This document shows positions 34,815 to 44,050 of a DNA stretch of 64,000 bases, one piece after another; position 1 is the first letter of the stretch, and the number at the start of each line of letters is the position of its first letter. A program made the translations under genes and the position numbers. The notes below the pieces were generated by a model, which worked only from the letters and a program-made list of their open reading frames with translations, had not been told where the DNA came from and ran no database searches. Source of the stretch: Thermococcus sp. 18S1 (GTDB taxonomy: Archaea > Methanobacteriota_B > Thermococci > Thermococcales > Thermococcaceae); assembly GCF_012027645.1 (NCBI RefSeq), contig NZ_SNUU01000001.1, positions 434,001-498,000 of the forward strand. Direction: 5' to 3'.

Positions 34815-36002
34815 ATGGAGTACAAACCCATTAGGAAGGTCGTGAGCGGTAACTACGCGGCCGCTTACGCCGTTAAGCACGCGCGCGTTGAGGTCGTCGC
34901 GGCTTACCCGATCACCCCTCAGACCAGCATCATTGAGAAGATAGCCGAGTTCATAGCCAACGACGAGATTGAGAACATCCAGTACGTCCCCGTCGAGAGC
35001 GAGCACTCGGCCATGGCGGCCAGCATAGGTGCCTCCGCAACCGGCGCCAGGGCGTTCACGGCAACCTCCGCCCAGGGTCTCGCCCTCATGCACGAGATGC
35101 TCCACTGGGCCGCCGGAGCTAGGCTCCCGATAGTCATGGTCGACGTCAACCGTGCCATGGCCCCGCCGTGGAGCGTCTGGGACGACCAGACCGACAGCCT
35201 CTCCCAGAGGGACACCGGCTGGATGCAGTTCTACGCCGAGAACAACCAGGAGGTTTACGACGGCGTTCTGATGGCCTTCAAGATAGCCGAGACCGTCAAC
35301 CTCCCGGCAATGGTCATCGAGAGCGCATTCATACTGAGCCACACCTACGACGTCGTCGAGATGATTCCGCAGGAGCTCGTTGATGAGTTCCTCCCACCGA
35401 GGAAGCCGCTCTACACCCTCACAGACTTCGACAACCCGATATCAGTGGGTGCCCTCGGAACCCCGAGCGACTACTACGAGTTCCGCTACAAGCTCGCCAA
35501 GGCCATGGAAGACGCCAAGAAGGTCATCCACGAGGTCGGCAAGGAGTTCGGCGAGCGCTTTGGAAGGGACTACAGCCAGATGATCGAGCTCTACAGGACC
35601 GAGGATGCCGACTTCGTCTTCATGGGCATGGGCTCGCTCATGGGAACCGTCAAGCAGGCCGTTGACCTCCTCCGCGAGGAGGGCTACAAGGTCGGCGCCG
35701 CCAAGGTCCGCTGGTTCAGGCCGTTCCCGAGCGAGGAGCTCTACGAGCTCGCCAAGAACGTCCAGGCCATAGCTGTCCTCGACAGGAACTTCTCCTTCGG
35801 CCAGGAGGGCATACTCTTCAACGAGGCCAAGGGAGCGCTCTACAACACCGACGCGAAGCCGCTCATGAAGAACTACATCGTCGGCCTTGGAGGAAGGGAC
35901 TTCACCGTGAACGACGTCAGGAAGATCGCCGAGAACATGAAGGCAATCATCGATAAGGGAGAGCTTGATGTAGAGGTGGACTGGTACCACCTTAAGAGGT
36001 GA
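34815..36002 (+). CDS. vorA: 2-ketoisovalerate ferredoxin oxidoreductase, alpha subunit
   Basis: The 395-residue alpha chain of VOR, which oxidises branched 2-oxoacids from valine, leucine and isoleucine to acyl-CoA. The N-terminal pyrimidine-type domain has AAYPITPQTSIIEKIAEF and VPVESEHSAMAASIGASATGARAFTATSAQGL; the C-terminal transketolase-like domain contains VFMGMGSLMGTVKQAVDLLREEG and GLGGRDF. The ATG at 34815 follows AGGTGTT, and a GTG nine bases upstream is not used. It is one gene of the vorDAB unit with short intergenic gaps. Confidence 0.95.
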   Translation: MEYKPIRKVVSGNYAAAYAVKHARVEVVAAYPITPQTSIIEKIAEFIANDEIENIQYVPVESEHSAMAASIGASATGARAFTATSAQGLALMHEMLHWAAGARLPIVMVDVNRAMAPPWSVWDDQTDSLSQRDTGWMQFYAENNQEVYDGVLMAFKIAETVNLPAMVIESAFILSHTYDVVEMIPQELVDEFLPPRKPLYTLTDFDNPISVGALGTPSDYYEFRYKLAKAMEDAKKVIHEVGKEFGERFGRDYSQMIELYRTEDADFVFMGMGSLMGTVKQAVDLLREEGYKVGAAKVRWFRPFPSEELYELAKNVQAIAVLDRNFSFGQEGILFNEAKGALYNTDAKPLMKNYIVGLGGRDFTVNDVRKIAENMKAIIDKGELDVEVDWYHLKR

Positions 36003-36007
36003 GAAAG

Positions 36008-36943
36008 ATGGAGATTCCCGAGAACGTTAAGAAGAGGTTGAGCATTCCAGCTGATGAGCACTTTTACGCAGGCCACACCGCCTGCCAGGGATGTGGCGCT
36101 TCCCTGGGTCTTCGCTACGTGCTCAAGACCTACGGCAAGAAGACCATCTTCACAATCCCCGCGTGCTGTTCGACCATCATAGCCGGTGCGTGGCCGTACT
36201 CAACCCTCGACGCCCCGCTCTTCCACACTGCCTTTGAGACCACCGGTGCCGTCATGAGCGGTGTCGAGGCTGCCCTCAAGGTCAAGGGCTACAAGGTCAA
36301 GGGCGAGGATGGCGTCATGGTCGTCGGCTGGGCCGGCGACGGTGGTACCGCGGACATAGGTCTGCAGGCCCTCAGCGGATTCCTCGAGAGGGGCCACGAC
36401 GCGCTCTACATCATGTACGACAACGAGGCCTACATGAACACCGGAATCCAGAGGTCCGGTTCGACCCCCTACGGTGCCTGGACCACCAACACCCCGGGCG
36501 GAAAGAAGCACTTCCTCGAGAAGAGGCACAAGAAGAAGGTCATCGACATCGTCATCGCCCACGAGATACCCTACGCCGCCACCGCAAGCGTTGCCTATCC
36601 GGAGGACTTCATAAGGAAGCTCAAGAAGGCCAGGGACACCCCGGGACCGAGCTTCATCCAGCTCTTCGCCCCGTGCCCGACCGGCTGGCGCTCACCGACC
36701 GACAAGAGCATCGAGCTTGCTCGCTTAGCCGTCCAGACGGCCTACTTCCCGCTCTTCGAGTACGAGAACGGAAAGTACAAGATCAACATGCCCTCACCGA
36801 AGAAGGAGCCGAAGCCGATAGAGGAGTTCCTCAAGTACCAGGGCAGGTTCAAGTACATGACCAAGGAGGATATTGAGATCCTCCAGCAGTGGGTCAACCA
36901 CGAGTGGGAGAAGCTCAAGAAGCTCGCCGAGATATTCGGCTGA
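36008..36943 (+). CDS. vorB: 2-ketoisovalerate ferredoxin oxidoreductase, beta subunit
   Basis: The 311-residue thiamine diphosphate-binding chain of VOR. The proximal cluster ligands begin with GHTACQGCGASLGLRY and CC STII, and the ThDP site is [40 protein letters not shown]. The C-terminal part has APCPTGWRSPTDKSIELARLAVQT. ATG 36008 follows GAGGTGAG. Between its end and porD lies AGGTTTAAGTTTCC (36963-36976), a possible internal promoter for porDAB. Confidence 0.95.
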   Translation: MEIPENVKKRLSIPADEHFYAGHTACQGCGASLGLRYVLKTYGKKTIFTIPACCSTIIAGAWPYSTLDAPLFHTAFETTGAVMSGVEAALKVKGYKVKGEDGVMVVGWAGDGGTADIGLQALSGFLERGHDALYIMYDNEAYMNTGIQRSGSTPYGAWTTNTPGGKKHFLEKRHKKKVIDIVIAHEIPYAATASVAYPEDFIRKLKKARDTPGPSFIQLFAPCPTGWRSPTDKSIELARLAVQTAYFPLFEYENGKYKINMPSPKKEPKPIEEFLKYQGRFKYMTKEDIEILQQWVNHEWEKLKKLAEIFG

Positions 36944-36962
36944 GCTTTCCATCTTTACCCCA

Positions 36963-36976
36963 AGGTTTAAGTTTCC
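36963..36976 (+). promoter_or_regulatory. possible internal promoter of porDAB
   Basis: AGGTTTAAGTTTCC contains TTTAAG about 37 bases before the porD ATG, in the 61-bp gap after vorB. A separate porDAB transcript would agree with what is known for the homologous cluster in Pyrococcus. Confidence 0.4.
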
Positions 36977-37004
36977 ATCTGATAAGTCACCCGAGGTGAT
37001 AAGC

Positions 37005-37322
37005 ATGGCCGAGAGTCCGTTTAAGGCCGACATCGAGAGGGTTCAGAAGGAGTATAGCGAAAAGATGACCCCCGGAGCGATAGCCGTGATTCCGGGGAGC
37101 AGCGTCATAAACAAGACCGGTTCCTGGCGTGTCTTTATGCCGGAGTTCAACAGGGACAAGTGCGTTAGGTGCTACCTCTGCTACATCTACTGCCCGGAGC
37201 CGGCTATATACCTCGACGAGGAGAACTACCCGGTCTTTGACTACGACTACTGTAAGGGCTGTGGAGTTTGCGCAAACGAGTGCCCGACCGACGCTATCAT
37301 AATGGTTAGGGAGACCAAGTGA
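37005..37322 (+). CDS. porD: pyruvate ferredoxin oxidoreductase, delta subunit
   Basis: A 105-residue two-cluster ferredoxin-like chain, paralogous to VorD. Ligands are Cys53, 56, 59, 63 (CVRCYLCYIYC) and Cys83, 86, 89, 93 (CKGCGVCANEC). Its longer acidic and basic N terminus (ESPFKADIERVQKEYSEKM) distinguishes PorD from VorD. ATG 37005 follows GAGGTGAT. It starts the porDAB part of the cluster. Confidence 0.95.
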   Translation: MAESPFKADIERVQKEYSEKMTPGAIAVIPGSSVINKTGSWRVFMPEFNRDKCVRCYLCYIYCPEPAIYLDEENYPVFDYDYCKGCGVCANECPTDAIIMVRETK

Positions 37323-37333
37323 GGTGGTGAAAG

Positions 37334-38518
37334 ATGCCGATTAGGAAGGTTATGAAGGCCAACGAGGCTGCCGCCTGGGCGGCCAAGCTCGCCAAGCCGA
37401 AGGTCATAGCGGCGTTCCCGATTACCCCGTCAACGCTCGTTCCGGAGAAGATCAGTGAGTTCGTTGCCGATGGAGAGCTCGACGCCGAGTTCATCAAGGT
37501 CGAGAGCGAGCACTCGGCGATTTCAGCCTGTGTCGGTGCCTCCGCGGCCGGTGTTAGAACCTTCACCGCGACCGCTTCCCAGGGTCTGGCACTCATGCAC
37601 GAGATACTCTTCATAGCCGCCGGCATGAGGCTTCCGATAGTCATCGCCGTCGGAAACCGCGCGCTGAGCGCCCCGATCAACATCTGGAACGACTGGCAGG
37701 ACACCATCAGCGAGCGCGACACCGGCTGGCTCCAGTTCTACGCCGAGAACAACCAGGAGGCCCTTGACCTCATACTCATCGCCTACAAGGTCGCCGAGAA
37801 CGAGAAGGTCCTTCTCCCAGCGATGGTTGGATTCGACGCCTTCATCCTGACCCACACCGTTGAGCCGGTCGAGATACCGGACCAGGAGCTCGTTGATGAG
37901 TTCCTCGGCGAGTACGAGCCGAAGTACGCCTACCTTGACCCGGCCAGGCCGGTCACCCAGGGCACCCTCGCCTTCCCGGCCCACTACATGGAGGCCAGGT
38001 ACACCGTTTGGGAGGCCAATGAGAACGCCAGGAAGGTCATAGACGAGGCATTCGCGGAATTCGAGAAGAAGTTCGGCAGGAAGTACCAGAAGATAGAGGA
38101 GTACAGGACCGACGACGCCGAGATAATCTTCGTTACCATGGGTTCACTCGCCGGAACCGTCAAGGAGTACGTCGACCACCTCCGCGAGCAGGGCATCAAG
38201 GTCGGTGTGGCCAAGATGACCGTTTACAGACCGTTCCCGATCGAGGAGGTTCGCGCGCTCGCCAAGAAGGCGAAGGTTCTCGCGCTCCTCGAGAAGAACG
38301 TCACCTTCAGCGTCGGTGGAGCCCTCTTCCAGGACTTCAGCAGGGCGCTCATCAACGAGAGCGAGAAGCCGAAGATCGTTGACTTCATCCTCGGCCTTGG
38401 AGGCAGGGACGTCACCTTCAAGGACCTCGACGAGGCCCTCGCGATTGCCCAGAAGGCCCTCAACGGAGAGGCCGTTGATGAGGTCAACTGGATCGGCCTG
38501 AGGAAGGAGATTCTGTGA
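37334..38518 (+). CDS. porA: pyruvate ferredoxin oxidoreductase, alpha subunit
   Basis: A 394-residue alpha chain of POR, which converts pyruvate and CoA to acetyl-CoA and CO2 with reduction of ferredoxin. Key parts: [53 protein letters not shown], and [21 protein letters not shown]. It is paralogous to VorA in this cluster. It follows porD after 11 bases with GAGGTGGTG as ribosome site, and porB begins ten bases after its stop. Confidence 0.95.
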   Translation: MPIRKVMKANEAAAWAAKLAKPKVIAAFPITPSTLVPEKISEFVADGELDAEFIKVESEHSAISACVGASAAGVRTFTATASQGLALMHEILFIAAGMRLPIVIAVGNRALSAPINIWNDWQDTISERDTGWLQFYAENNQEALDLILIAYKVAENEKVLLPAMVGFDAFILTHTVEPVEIPDQELVDEFLGEYEPKYAYLDPARPVTQGTLAFPAHYMEARYTVWEANENARKVIDEAFAEFEKKFGRKYQKIEEYRTDDAEIIFVTMGSLAGTVKEYVDHLREQGIKVGVAKMTVYRPFPIEEVRALAKKAKVLALLEKNVTFSVGGALFQDFSRALINESEKPKIVDFILGLGGRDVTFKDLDEALAIAQKALNGEAVDEVNWIGLRKEIL

Positions 38519-38528
38519 GGTGATGAAG

Positions 38529-39524
38529 ATGGCCGTTAGAAAACCCCCGATTACCACTCGCGAGTACTGGGCACCCGGTCACGCTGCCTGTGCCGGCTGT
38601 GGCTGTGCCACCGCTCTCAGGCTTGCAACCAAGGCCTTCAGCGAGGCCATGGAGGAGAAGTACGGCGATCCGAACGCCTTCGCCATAGCCCAGGCCACCG
38701 GATGTATGGAGGTCGTTTCAGCCGTCTTCCCGTACACCGCCTGGAAGGCCCCGTGGCTGCACGTTGCCTTCGAGAACGCGGCCGCCGCTGCCAGCGGTGT
38801 CGAGGCCGCCTGGAAGAAGGTCGGAAGGAAGGGCAAGATACTCGCCATAGGCGGTGACGGTGGTACCGCCGACATCGGTATGCAGGCCCTCAGCGGTATG
38901 CTCGAGCGCTGGCACAACGTCGTTTACCTCATGTACGACAACGAGGCCTATATGAACACCGGAATCCAGAGGTCAAGCTCCACCCCCTACGGTGCCTGGA
39001 CCACCACCAGCCCGCCGGGCAAGTACTCCATCGGTGAGGACAAGCCCAAGAAGTGGGTCGCCCTCATTGCCGCTGCCCACCAGGTTCCCTACGTCGCGAC
39101 CGCCAGCATAGGCAACCCGTTCGACTTCGTCAAGAAGATGAAGAAGGCCGCCAAGGTGGACGGCCCGGCCTTCGTCCAGGTCCAGTGTACCTGCCCGACC
39201 GGATGGAAGAGCCCGCTCGAGAAGGGTGTCGAGATAGCCAGGCTCGCCATCGAGACCGGTGTCTGGCCGCTCTTCGAGATCGAGAACGGTGACATCTGGA
39301 ACATCAAGATACAGGCTCCGGGAGGAGGCGCCAAGGTCAAGCGCGAGGGCGGCAGGGTTGTTGCCATCGAGTTCAAGAAGCCCATCGAGGAGTACCTCAA
39401 GCTCCAGGGCAGGTTCAAGCACCTCTTCAAGCAGCCCGAAGCGATAGACGTCATGCGCGAGCAGATCAAGGCCATGTGGAGGACCATCGGCGTCGAGGTC
39501 ACCCTCCCGAAGCCGGAGGAGTGA
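38529..39524 (+). CDS. porB: pyruvate ferredoxin oxidoreductase, beta subunit
   Basis: The ThDP-binding beta chain of POR, 331 residues. The N terminus has [23 protein letters not shown] (cluster ligands), ATGCMEV, and the ThDP motif [19 protein letters not shown] with [23 protein letters not shown]-terminal [23 protein letters not shown] is shared with VorB. Three in-frame candidates lie close together; ATG 38529 is chosen since GAGGTG lies six bases upstream and [14 protein letters not shown] is the conserved N terminus. Confidence 0.95.
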   Translation: MAVRKPPITTREYWAPGHAACAGCGCATALRLATKAFSEAMEEKYGDPNAFAIAQATGCMEVVSAVFPYTAWKAPWLHVAFENAAAAASGVEAAWKKVGRKGKILAIGGDGGTADIGMQALSGMLERWHNVVYLMYDNEAYMNTGIQRSSSTPYGAWTTTSPPGKYSIGEDKPKKWVALIAAAHQVPYVATASIGNPFDFVKKMKKAAKVDGPAFVQVQCTCPTGWKSPLEKGVEIARLAIETGVWPLFEIENGDIWNIKIQAPGGGAKVKREGGRVVAIEFKKPIEEYLKLQGRFKHLFKQPEAIDVMREQIKAMWRTIGVEVTLPKPEE

Positions 39525-39527
39525 ACT

Positions 39528-39552
39528 CCTCCCCCTTTTGTTTCCCATTTTG
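39528..39552 (+). terminator. pyrimidine-rich terminator of the POR cluster
   Basis: Directly after the porB stop the + strand reads CTCCTCCCCCTTTTGTTT followed by CCCATTTT. Such C/T runs with T tracts are typical 3' ends in this order. Confidence 0.5.
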
Positions 39553-39633
39553 ATGCCGTTAAAAGAGATGTAACGTCAGCCGGCGGTTTTTTAGTGGGTT
39601 ATCCTCAAAGCAACCCGTTCTGAGGTGCGAGGT

Positions 39634-40215
39634 GTGATCGCGGCGGTTCTGGCGGGGGGCAGGAGCAGGCGCTTCGGGGGCGACAAGCTCTTGGTCAGAA
39701 TCGACGGGAAGCCCCTTATTCTCCACACGATTGAGAGGCTTGAGCTGGCGAGGGGAATAGACAGAATAGTGATAATCTCATCCAGGGAGAACGTCGACAG
39801 GATTCGAGCGCTCGGCTACGACGTCCTCGTTGATACTCTCATGATCGGCCCGATAGGCGGCATCTACACCGCATTGAGCCTCGGCCATGTCTTCGTGGTG
39901 GCCGGGGACATGCCTCTTATCGTCCCCGAGTTCATCGATTTCATCATCGATAGGTTTCGGAGGGCAAAAAAGCCGGCCTGTGTGCCCAGATGGGCAAACG
40001 GCTACCTCGAACCGCTCCACGCGGCGTATTCTCAAGATTTCCTCCCGCTTCTCAGGGAAAAGATCGAGGCGAGAAACTACGCTATAAACAGGGCCGTGCG
40101 GGAAAGCGACGCCTGTTACGTGGAGATCGAGGAACTGCCGGAGGAATGGAGGGAGAGCTTCTTCAACGTGAACACCCGTGGGGACGTTGGAAAGCTGAGG
40201 GGGAGAAACGTCTAG
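39634..40215 (+). CDS. mobA: MobA-like molybdenum cofactor guanylyltransferase
   Basis: A 193-residue nucleotidyltransferase with the MobA signature LAGGRSRRFGGDK at the N terminus, GPIGGIYTAL, and VVAGDMPLI (metal-binding aspartate). MobA adds GMP to molybdopterin; in this order the related tungsten cofactor is not dinucleotide in most enzymes, but formate dehydrogenases use it. Start GTG 39634 is six bases after GAGGTG; the GTG at 39625 lies in that site. A TATA-like GTTAAAAG lies near 39560. It is followed by FmdE and a metal-type ABC importer, which supports a molybdenum or tungsten theme. Confidence 0.85.
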   Translation: MIAAVLAGGRSRRFGGDKLLVRIDGKPLILHTIERLELARGIDRIVIISSRENVDRIRALGYDVLVDTLMIGPIGGIYTALSLGHVFVVAGDMPLIVPEFIDFIIDRFRRAKKPACVPRWANGYLEPLHAAYSQDFLPLLREKIEARNYAINRAVRESDACYVEIEELPEEWRESFFNVNTRGDVGKLRGRNV

Positions 40216-40259
40216 ATTCTGTTACCTCCCCCGAGACCCGCTATCCAACCTTTTGTTCA

Positions 40260-40284
40260 TAACACTAATATCAAAAAAGTGTTA
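40260..40284. promoter_or_regulatory. inverted repeat over the promoter of the FmdE/FecBCD unit
   Basis: TAACACT (40260-40266) and AGTGTTA (40278-40284) form a perfect 7-bp inverted repeat with an 11-base spacer. The right arm overlaps TTAAAAAT (40282-40289), the TATA element about 32 bases before the ATG at 40320. A bound repressor would block promoter access. No known factor is assigned. Confidence 0.55.
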
Positions 40285-40319
40285 AAAATCGTGCCACTCG
40301 ACCTAAAATTGGTGATACA

Positions 40320-41024
40320 ATGCTCGAGCTCAACAGGTTGGTGGCGGAGAGAAACGCTGATGCGATACTGGAATACGCGAGAGAGTTCCACGGCCACGTT
40401 TGTCCCTACCTCGCGCTGGGAATACGGGCGTCGCTGATAGCGATGGAGGAGCTCGGGGTTGGGAGGCTCGACTACTCGGGCAGCGTCGATGAGTCCATAC
40501 TCGCGATAGTCGAGATCAACAGCTGCTTTACCGACGGCGTCCAGGTCGCCACGGGCTGCACCCTCGGCAACAATTCGCTGGTGTACATCGACCTTGGAAA
40601 AACCGCCCTAACGCTCGTCAGGCGCTCCACGTGGGAGGGCGTCAGAGTTTACGCGGATGCCGAGAGGCTGAAGAAGTACTACCCTCCCGGAGCCACTGAG
40701 CTGTTCAACAGGGTCGTGAGAGAAAGAAAGGGAACCGATGAGGAGCGGAAGCGCCTCTGGGAACTCTGGAAGGAGATAGCCTACACCATGCTGGAGCTCC
40801 CGAGGGAGGAGTTCAAGATCGAACGGGTTAAGGTTCCCCCGATAGAGCAGGCGCCAATAGTTGAGAGCGTTCGCTGCTCGAAGTGCGGCGAGCTGTTAAT
40901 GGAGTCGAAGGCGGTCTACATAAACGGCGAACCCTTCTGCCTCCGCTGCGCCGGCGAGGCGTACCTGGGGGTCGTCGGCAAGGGCATAGTGGAGATCAAC
41001 CAAACAACTCCAAGGGGGTGCTGA
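40320..41024 (+). CDS. FmdE-family protein with C-terminal zinc ribbon
   Basis: A 234-residue protein. The N-terminal FmdE domain (about 1-150) carries FHGHVCP (His24, His26, Cys28) and [32 protein letters not shown], both typical metal or cluster sites of the family named after formylmethanofuran dehydrogenase subunit E. The C terminus has a zinc ribbon, CSKCGELL-x15-CLRCAG. There is no methanogenesis here, so it is not acting in that pathway; FmdE domains often lie beside metal-chelate transporters and may sense or chaperone molybdenum or tungsten. ATG 40320 follows GGTGAT. It starts an apparent operon with the FecBCD-type genes. Confidence 0.85.
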   Translation: MLELNRLVAERNADAILEYAREFHGHVCPYLALGIRASLIAMEELGVGRLDYSGSVDESILAIVEINSCFTDGVQVATGCTLGNNSLVYIDLGKTALTLVRRSTWEGVRVYADAERLKKYYPPGATELFNRVVRERKGTDEERKRLWELWKEIAYTMLELPREEFKIERVKVPPIEQAPIVESVRCSKCGELLMESKAVYINGEPFCLRCAGEAYLGVVGKGIVEINQTTPRGC

Positions 41025-41025
41025 C

Positions 41026-42165
41026 ATGGGGAAAGTGATGAACCGGTTACTCGCGGTTTTCCTGATACTGCTGACCGTCTCCCTGAGCGGGTGCATCGGA
41101 AATACCGCCGAGAAAAGCGGGTCAGAGACCACGACCGGAACCATAACCGTCACCGATGCGCTGGGAAGGACCGTAGAGGTTCCCGCCCACGTTGAAAGGG
41201 TCGTTGCGGCGGGGCCGGGTGCGCTCAGGCTGGTTGTGTACCTCAACGCAAGCGACATGGTCGTTGGGGTGGAGGACTTCGAAAAGCGCTACAGTTTCGG
41301 GAGGCCGTACATCATAGCCCATCCGGAGCTTAAAGAGCTTCCCAGCATAGGCCCCGGCGGCCCCGGAAAGCTGCCAGATTTCGAGGCCCTGATAAAGCTC
41401 GAACCGGACGTGATATTCATCACCTACGTCGATGTCAAGACCGCGGACGAGATACAGGAGAAGACGGGAATACCCGTCGTCGTGCTCAGCTACGGGGAGC
41501 TGGCGACCTTCGATAACGAGGAGCTGTTCAAATCGCTCGAGCTAGCGGGCAAGATTCTCAACAGGGAGGAGCGCGCAGAGGAGGTCATAGCCTTCCTCAA
41601 ATCCGCGCAGGAGGACCTCATGAAGCGCACGGAAGGCGTCGAGCCGAAGAGCGCATACGTGGGTGGCATCGGCTACAAGGGCGCCCACGGGATAGAGAGC
41701 ACGGAGGCAGGATACCCGCCGTTTGCGGCGGTTCATGCAAAAAACGTCGCCGATGAGCTGGGGAGCGGCCACAAGTCCATCGACGTGGAGAAGCTCCTCG
41801 AATGGCAGCCGGAGTACATCTTCATAGACGAAGGCGGCCTAAAACTTGTCCTCGACGACTACAGAAAGAACCCAGACTTCTACAACTCCCTCAACGCCGT
41901 GAAGGAGGGCAACGTTTACGGCATACTGCCGTACAACTTCTACACCACCAACATAGGCACGGCCCTGGCGGATGCCTACTTCATAGGAAAAGTCCTCTAC
42001 CCGGAGCGCTTTAAAGACGTGGACCCTGCCGAGAAGGCGGACGAGATATACAGGTTCCTCCTTGGAAAGCCAGTTTACGCCGTCATGGCGGACCAGTTCG
42101 GAGGCTTCGGGAGGGTAGACCTCTCCAACGGGACCGTGAAGCACTCACTGCCGACGTCGCCGTGA
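41026..42165 (+). CDS. FecB/BtuF-type substrate-binding lipoprotein
   Basis: A 379-residue surface lipoprotein: signal peptide ending in the lipobox LSGC (Cys24 or so), a Thr-rich linker, and a periplasmic-binding fold of the helical-backbone type with [37 protein letters not shown] and WQPEYIFID. These proteins bind iron-siderophores, cobalamin, haem or, in the MolA subclass, molybdate/tungstate. ATG 41026 starts one base after the FmdE stop, with GGGGGTG upstream. It forms a typical importer with the permease and ATPase genes downstream; ligand is inferred only from the neighbouring MobA and FmdE genes. Confidence 0.88.
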   Translation: MGKVMNRLLAVFLILLTVSLSGCIGNTAEKSGSETTTGTITVTDALGRTVEVPAHVERVVAAGPGALRLVVYLNASDMVVGVEDFEKRYSFGRPYIIAHPELKELPSIGPGGPGKLPDFEALIKLEPDVIFITYVDVKTADEIQEKTGIPVVVLSYGELATFDNEELFKSLELAGKILNREERAEEVIAFLKSAQEDLMKRTEGVEPKSAYVGGIGYKGAHGIESTEAGYPPFAAVHAKNVADELGSGHKSIDVEKLLEWQPEYIFIDEGGLKLVLDDYRKNPDFYNSLNAVKEGNVYGILPYNFYTTNIGTALADAYFIGKVLYPERFKDVDPAEKADEIYRFLLGKPVYAVMADQFGGFGRVDLSNGTVKHSLPTSP

Positions 42166-42170
42166 TCACC

Positions 42171-43205
42171 ATGGACTACGAGAGGTACACCGCCAAGAAA
42201 CTCTCCATTGGCCTTTTCCTCTTTCTCCTCACCATCTTGGTTAGCCTGTACTCCCTCTCCCACGGCTCGTATGAACTCACGCCCCGCGAGGTTCTGCAGG
42301 CTCTCCTCGGGGGAGGGAGCGGGGGAGCGGGCCTCGTCGTCTGGAAAGTCAGGCTCCCCCGCATAGCCGCGGGCCTCCTCGTGGGGGCCACCCTGGCGGT
42401 GGCCGGCGCCGTCATGCAGGGCTTCCTCAGGAACCCGCTGGCCACGCCCTTCACGATGGGGGTTTCCCACGGCGCGATGTTCGGGGCCTCCCTCGCGATA
42501 CTCCTCGGAGCCGGCTATGCCGAGAGCTCCGGCAGGATATCCCTCGACAACCCCTACGTGGTCGTACTCTTCGCCTTCGTGGGGGCCATAAGCGCCACGG
42601 CGGTGATACTGCTCCTCGCGAAGCTAAGGGGACTGAGCCCGGAGGCGATAATCCTGGCGGGAGTGGCCATGAGCTCCCTGTTCGTCGCCCTGACCACCCT
42701 CGCCCAGTACTTCGCCGACGAGCTACAGCTCGCCGCCATGGTTTACTGGAGCTTCGGGGACCTCGGCAGGGCCACATGGAGGGAAGACGCCATAATGGCC
42801 GCCCTCTTCATCCCGGTCCTCGGGTACTTCATCGTCAAGCGCTGGGACCTGAACGCAGCGGCCATGGGCGACGAGGTGGCGAAGAGCGTTGGCGTTGATG
42901 TTGAGCGGGTGAGGCTGGTCTCCACGTTCCTCGCGGCCCTGATAACGGCAGTCAGCGTTGCCTTCGTCGGGGTCATCGGCTTCGTTGGCCTGATAGCCCC
43001 CCACGCGGTAAGGCTGGTGGCGGGCGGAGATTACCGCTTCCTGATTCCCCTATCGGCGCTGGCGGGGGCGCTCCTCCTTGTAACCGCCGACACCATCGCG
43101 AGGCTCATCCTGTCGCCGATGATACTCCCGGTTGGCATAGTGACGTCCTTCCTCGGCGCGCCGACGTTCATCTACCTGCTGATGAGGATGGAGGGAAGGA
43201 GATGA
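42171..43205 (+). CDS. FecCD-family ABC transporter permease
   Basis: A 344-residue permease with about ten membrane helices. Family blocks include WKVRLPRIAAGLLVGATLAVAGAVMQGFLRNPLATPFTMGVSHGAMFGA and VAFVGVIGFVGLIAPHAVRLVAGGDYRFLIPLSALAGALLLV, which interact with the ATPase. It works as a dimer. ATG 42171 is preceded by GTGAT; a GTG at 42162 overlapping the previous stop (GTGA) would add three residues and cannot be excluded. The next gene overlaps it in ATGA. Confidence 0.92.
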   Translation: MDYERYTAKKLSIGLFLFLLTILVSLYSLSHGSYELTPREVLQALLGGGSGGAGLVVWKVRLPRIAAGLLVGATLAVAGAVMQGFLRNPLATPFTMGVSHGAMFGASLAILLGAGYAESSGRISLDNPYVVVLFAFVGAISATAVILLLAKLRGLSPEAIILAGVAMSSLFVALTTLAQYFADELQLAAMVYWSFGDLGRATWREDAIMAALFIPVLGYFIVKRWDLNAAAMGDEVAKSVGVDVERVRLVSTFLAALITAVSVAFVGVIGFVGLIAPHAVRLVAGGDYRFLIPLSALAGALLLVTADTIARLILSPMILPVGIVTSFLGAPTFIYLLMRMEGRR

Positions 43206-43966
43206 AGCCGTCATCCGAAAAGATCGTCCTGAGTGCCAGAAACCTGCGGTTCTCGTACAACGGTTCCGAGGTGCTCAGGGGAATCAACCTGGACGTTAAG
43301 GAAGGCGAGTTCGTGGCTGTTCTCGGGCCCAACGGTGCCGGCAAGAGCACCCTCGTGAAGTGCCTGGCGGGGATACTGAACTGCGGGGGAGTGGAAGCCT
43401 TTGGACGGTCCCTCCGCGAGTACTCGAGGGACGAGCTCGCGCGCATCATCGCCTACGTCCCGCAGAGGACAGAGCCGGGGTTCATGACGGTCTTCGACAC
43501 GGTGCTCCTTGGGAGAAGGCCCCACATGGGGCTGAGGCCATCAAAGAGGGACATAGAAGCCGTTAGAGCGGCCCTGAAGACGCTCGGGATAGAGGGCCTG
43601 GCCGCCAAAACCACGAACAGGCTGAGCGGCGGTGAGCTTCAGAAGGTCGGAATAGCCCGGGCCCTCGCCCAGGAGCCCAAAATACTCATCATGGACGAGC
43701 CAACGAACAACCTGGACATAAGAAGCCAGCTGGAGGTTATGAGACTCGCCAGGGCGTTCTCCGGGGAGGGAGGAACCGCGATAGTTGTGATGCACGACGT
43801 CAATCTGGCGCTGCGCTTCGCGAAGAGGTTCATATTCATGAAGAAGGGCAGGGTTGTGGCGGATGGGGGGCTTGAGATTCTCGACGGGGAGCTCTTCAGA
43901 GAGGTTTACGGCGTGGACGTTGAGATTGGGGAGATACGGGGCATACCCGCCGTCGTCCCCCTTTAG
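43202..43966 (+). CDS. FecE/BtuD-type ABC transporter ATPase
   Basis: A 254-residue ABC ATPase. Walker A GPNGAGKST (42-50), Q-loop VPQRT (86-90), signature LSGGE (141-145), Walker B ILIMDEP (161-167) and the H-loop VMHDVNLAL are intact. Along with the binding lipoprotein and FecCD permease it makes a full importer. ATG 43202 overlaps the permease stop by four bases. The gene ends shortly before the Mrp promoter region, and a shared palindrome starts three bases after its stop. Confidence 0.94.
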   Translation: MKPSSEKIVLSARNLRFSYNGSEVLRGINLDVKEGEFVAVLGPNGAGKSTLVKCLAGILNCGGVEAFGRSLREYSRDELARIIAYVPQRTEPGFMTVFDTVLLGRRPHMGLRPSKRDIEAVRAALKTLGIEGLAAKTTNRLSGGELQKVGIARALAQEPKILIMDEPTNNLDIRSQLEVMRLARAFSGEGGTAIVVMHDVNLALRFAKRFIFMKKGRVVADGGLEILDGELFREVYGVDVEIGEIRGIPAVVPL

Positions 43967-43968
43967 AG

Positions 43969-43984
43969 TACCCAAACATGGGTA
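43969..43984. promoter_or_regulatory. TACCC-N6-GGGTA inverted repeat upstream of the Mrp gene
   Basis: TACCC-AAACAT-GGGTA is a perfect 5-bp inverted repeat about 22 bases upstream of the TATA element AAACTTTTAAGCC (44006-44018) of the Mrp/NBP35 gene. A near-identical 16-bp site, TACTC-ATATAT-GGGTA, lies at the start of the HTH/ACT regulator gene (49256-49271). The position here would suit an activator. Confidence 0.45.
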
Positions 43985-44050
43985 ATACTGTCAGATTTTT
44001 GGACAAAACTTTTAAGCCCCTTAGGGCAACCTAAACCGGAGGTGAATGAG

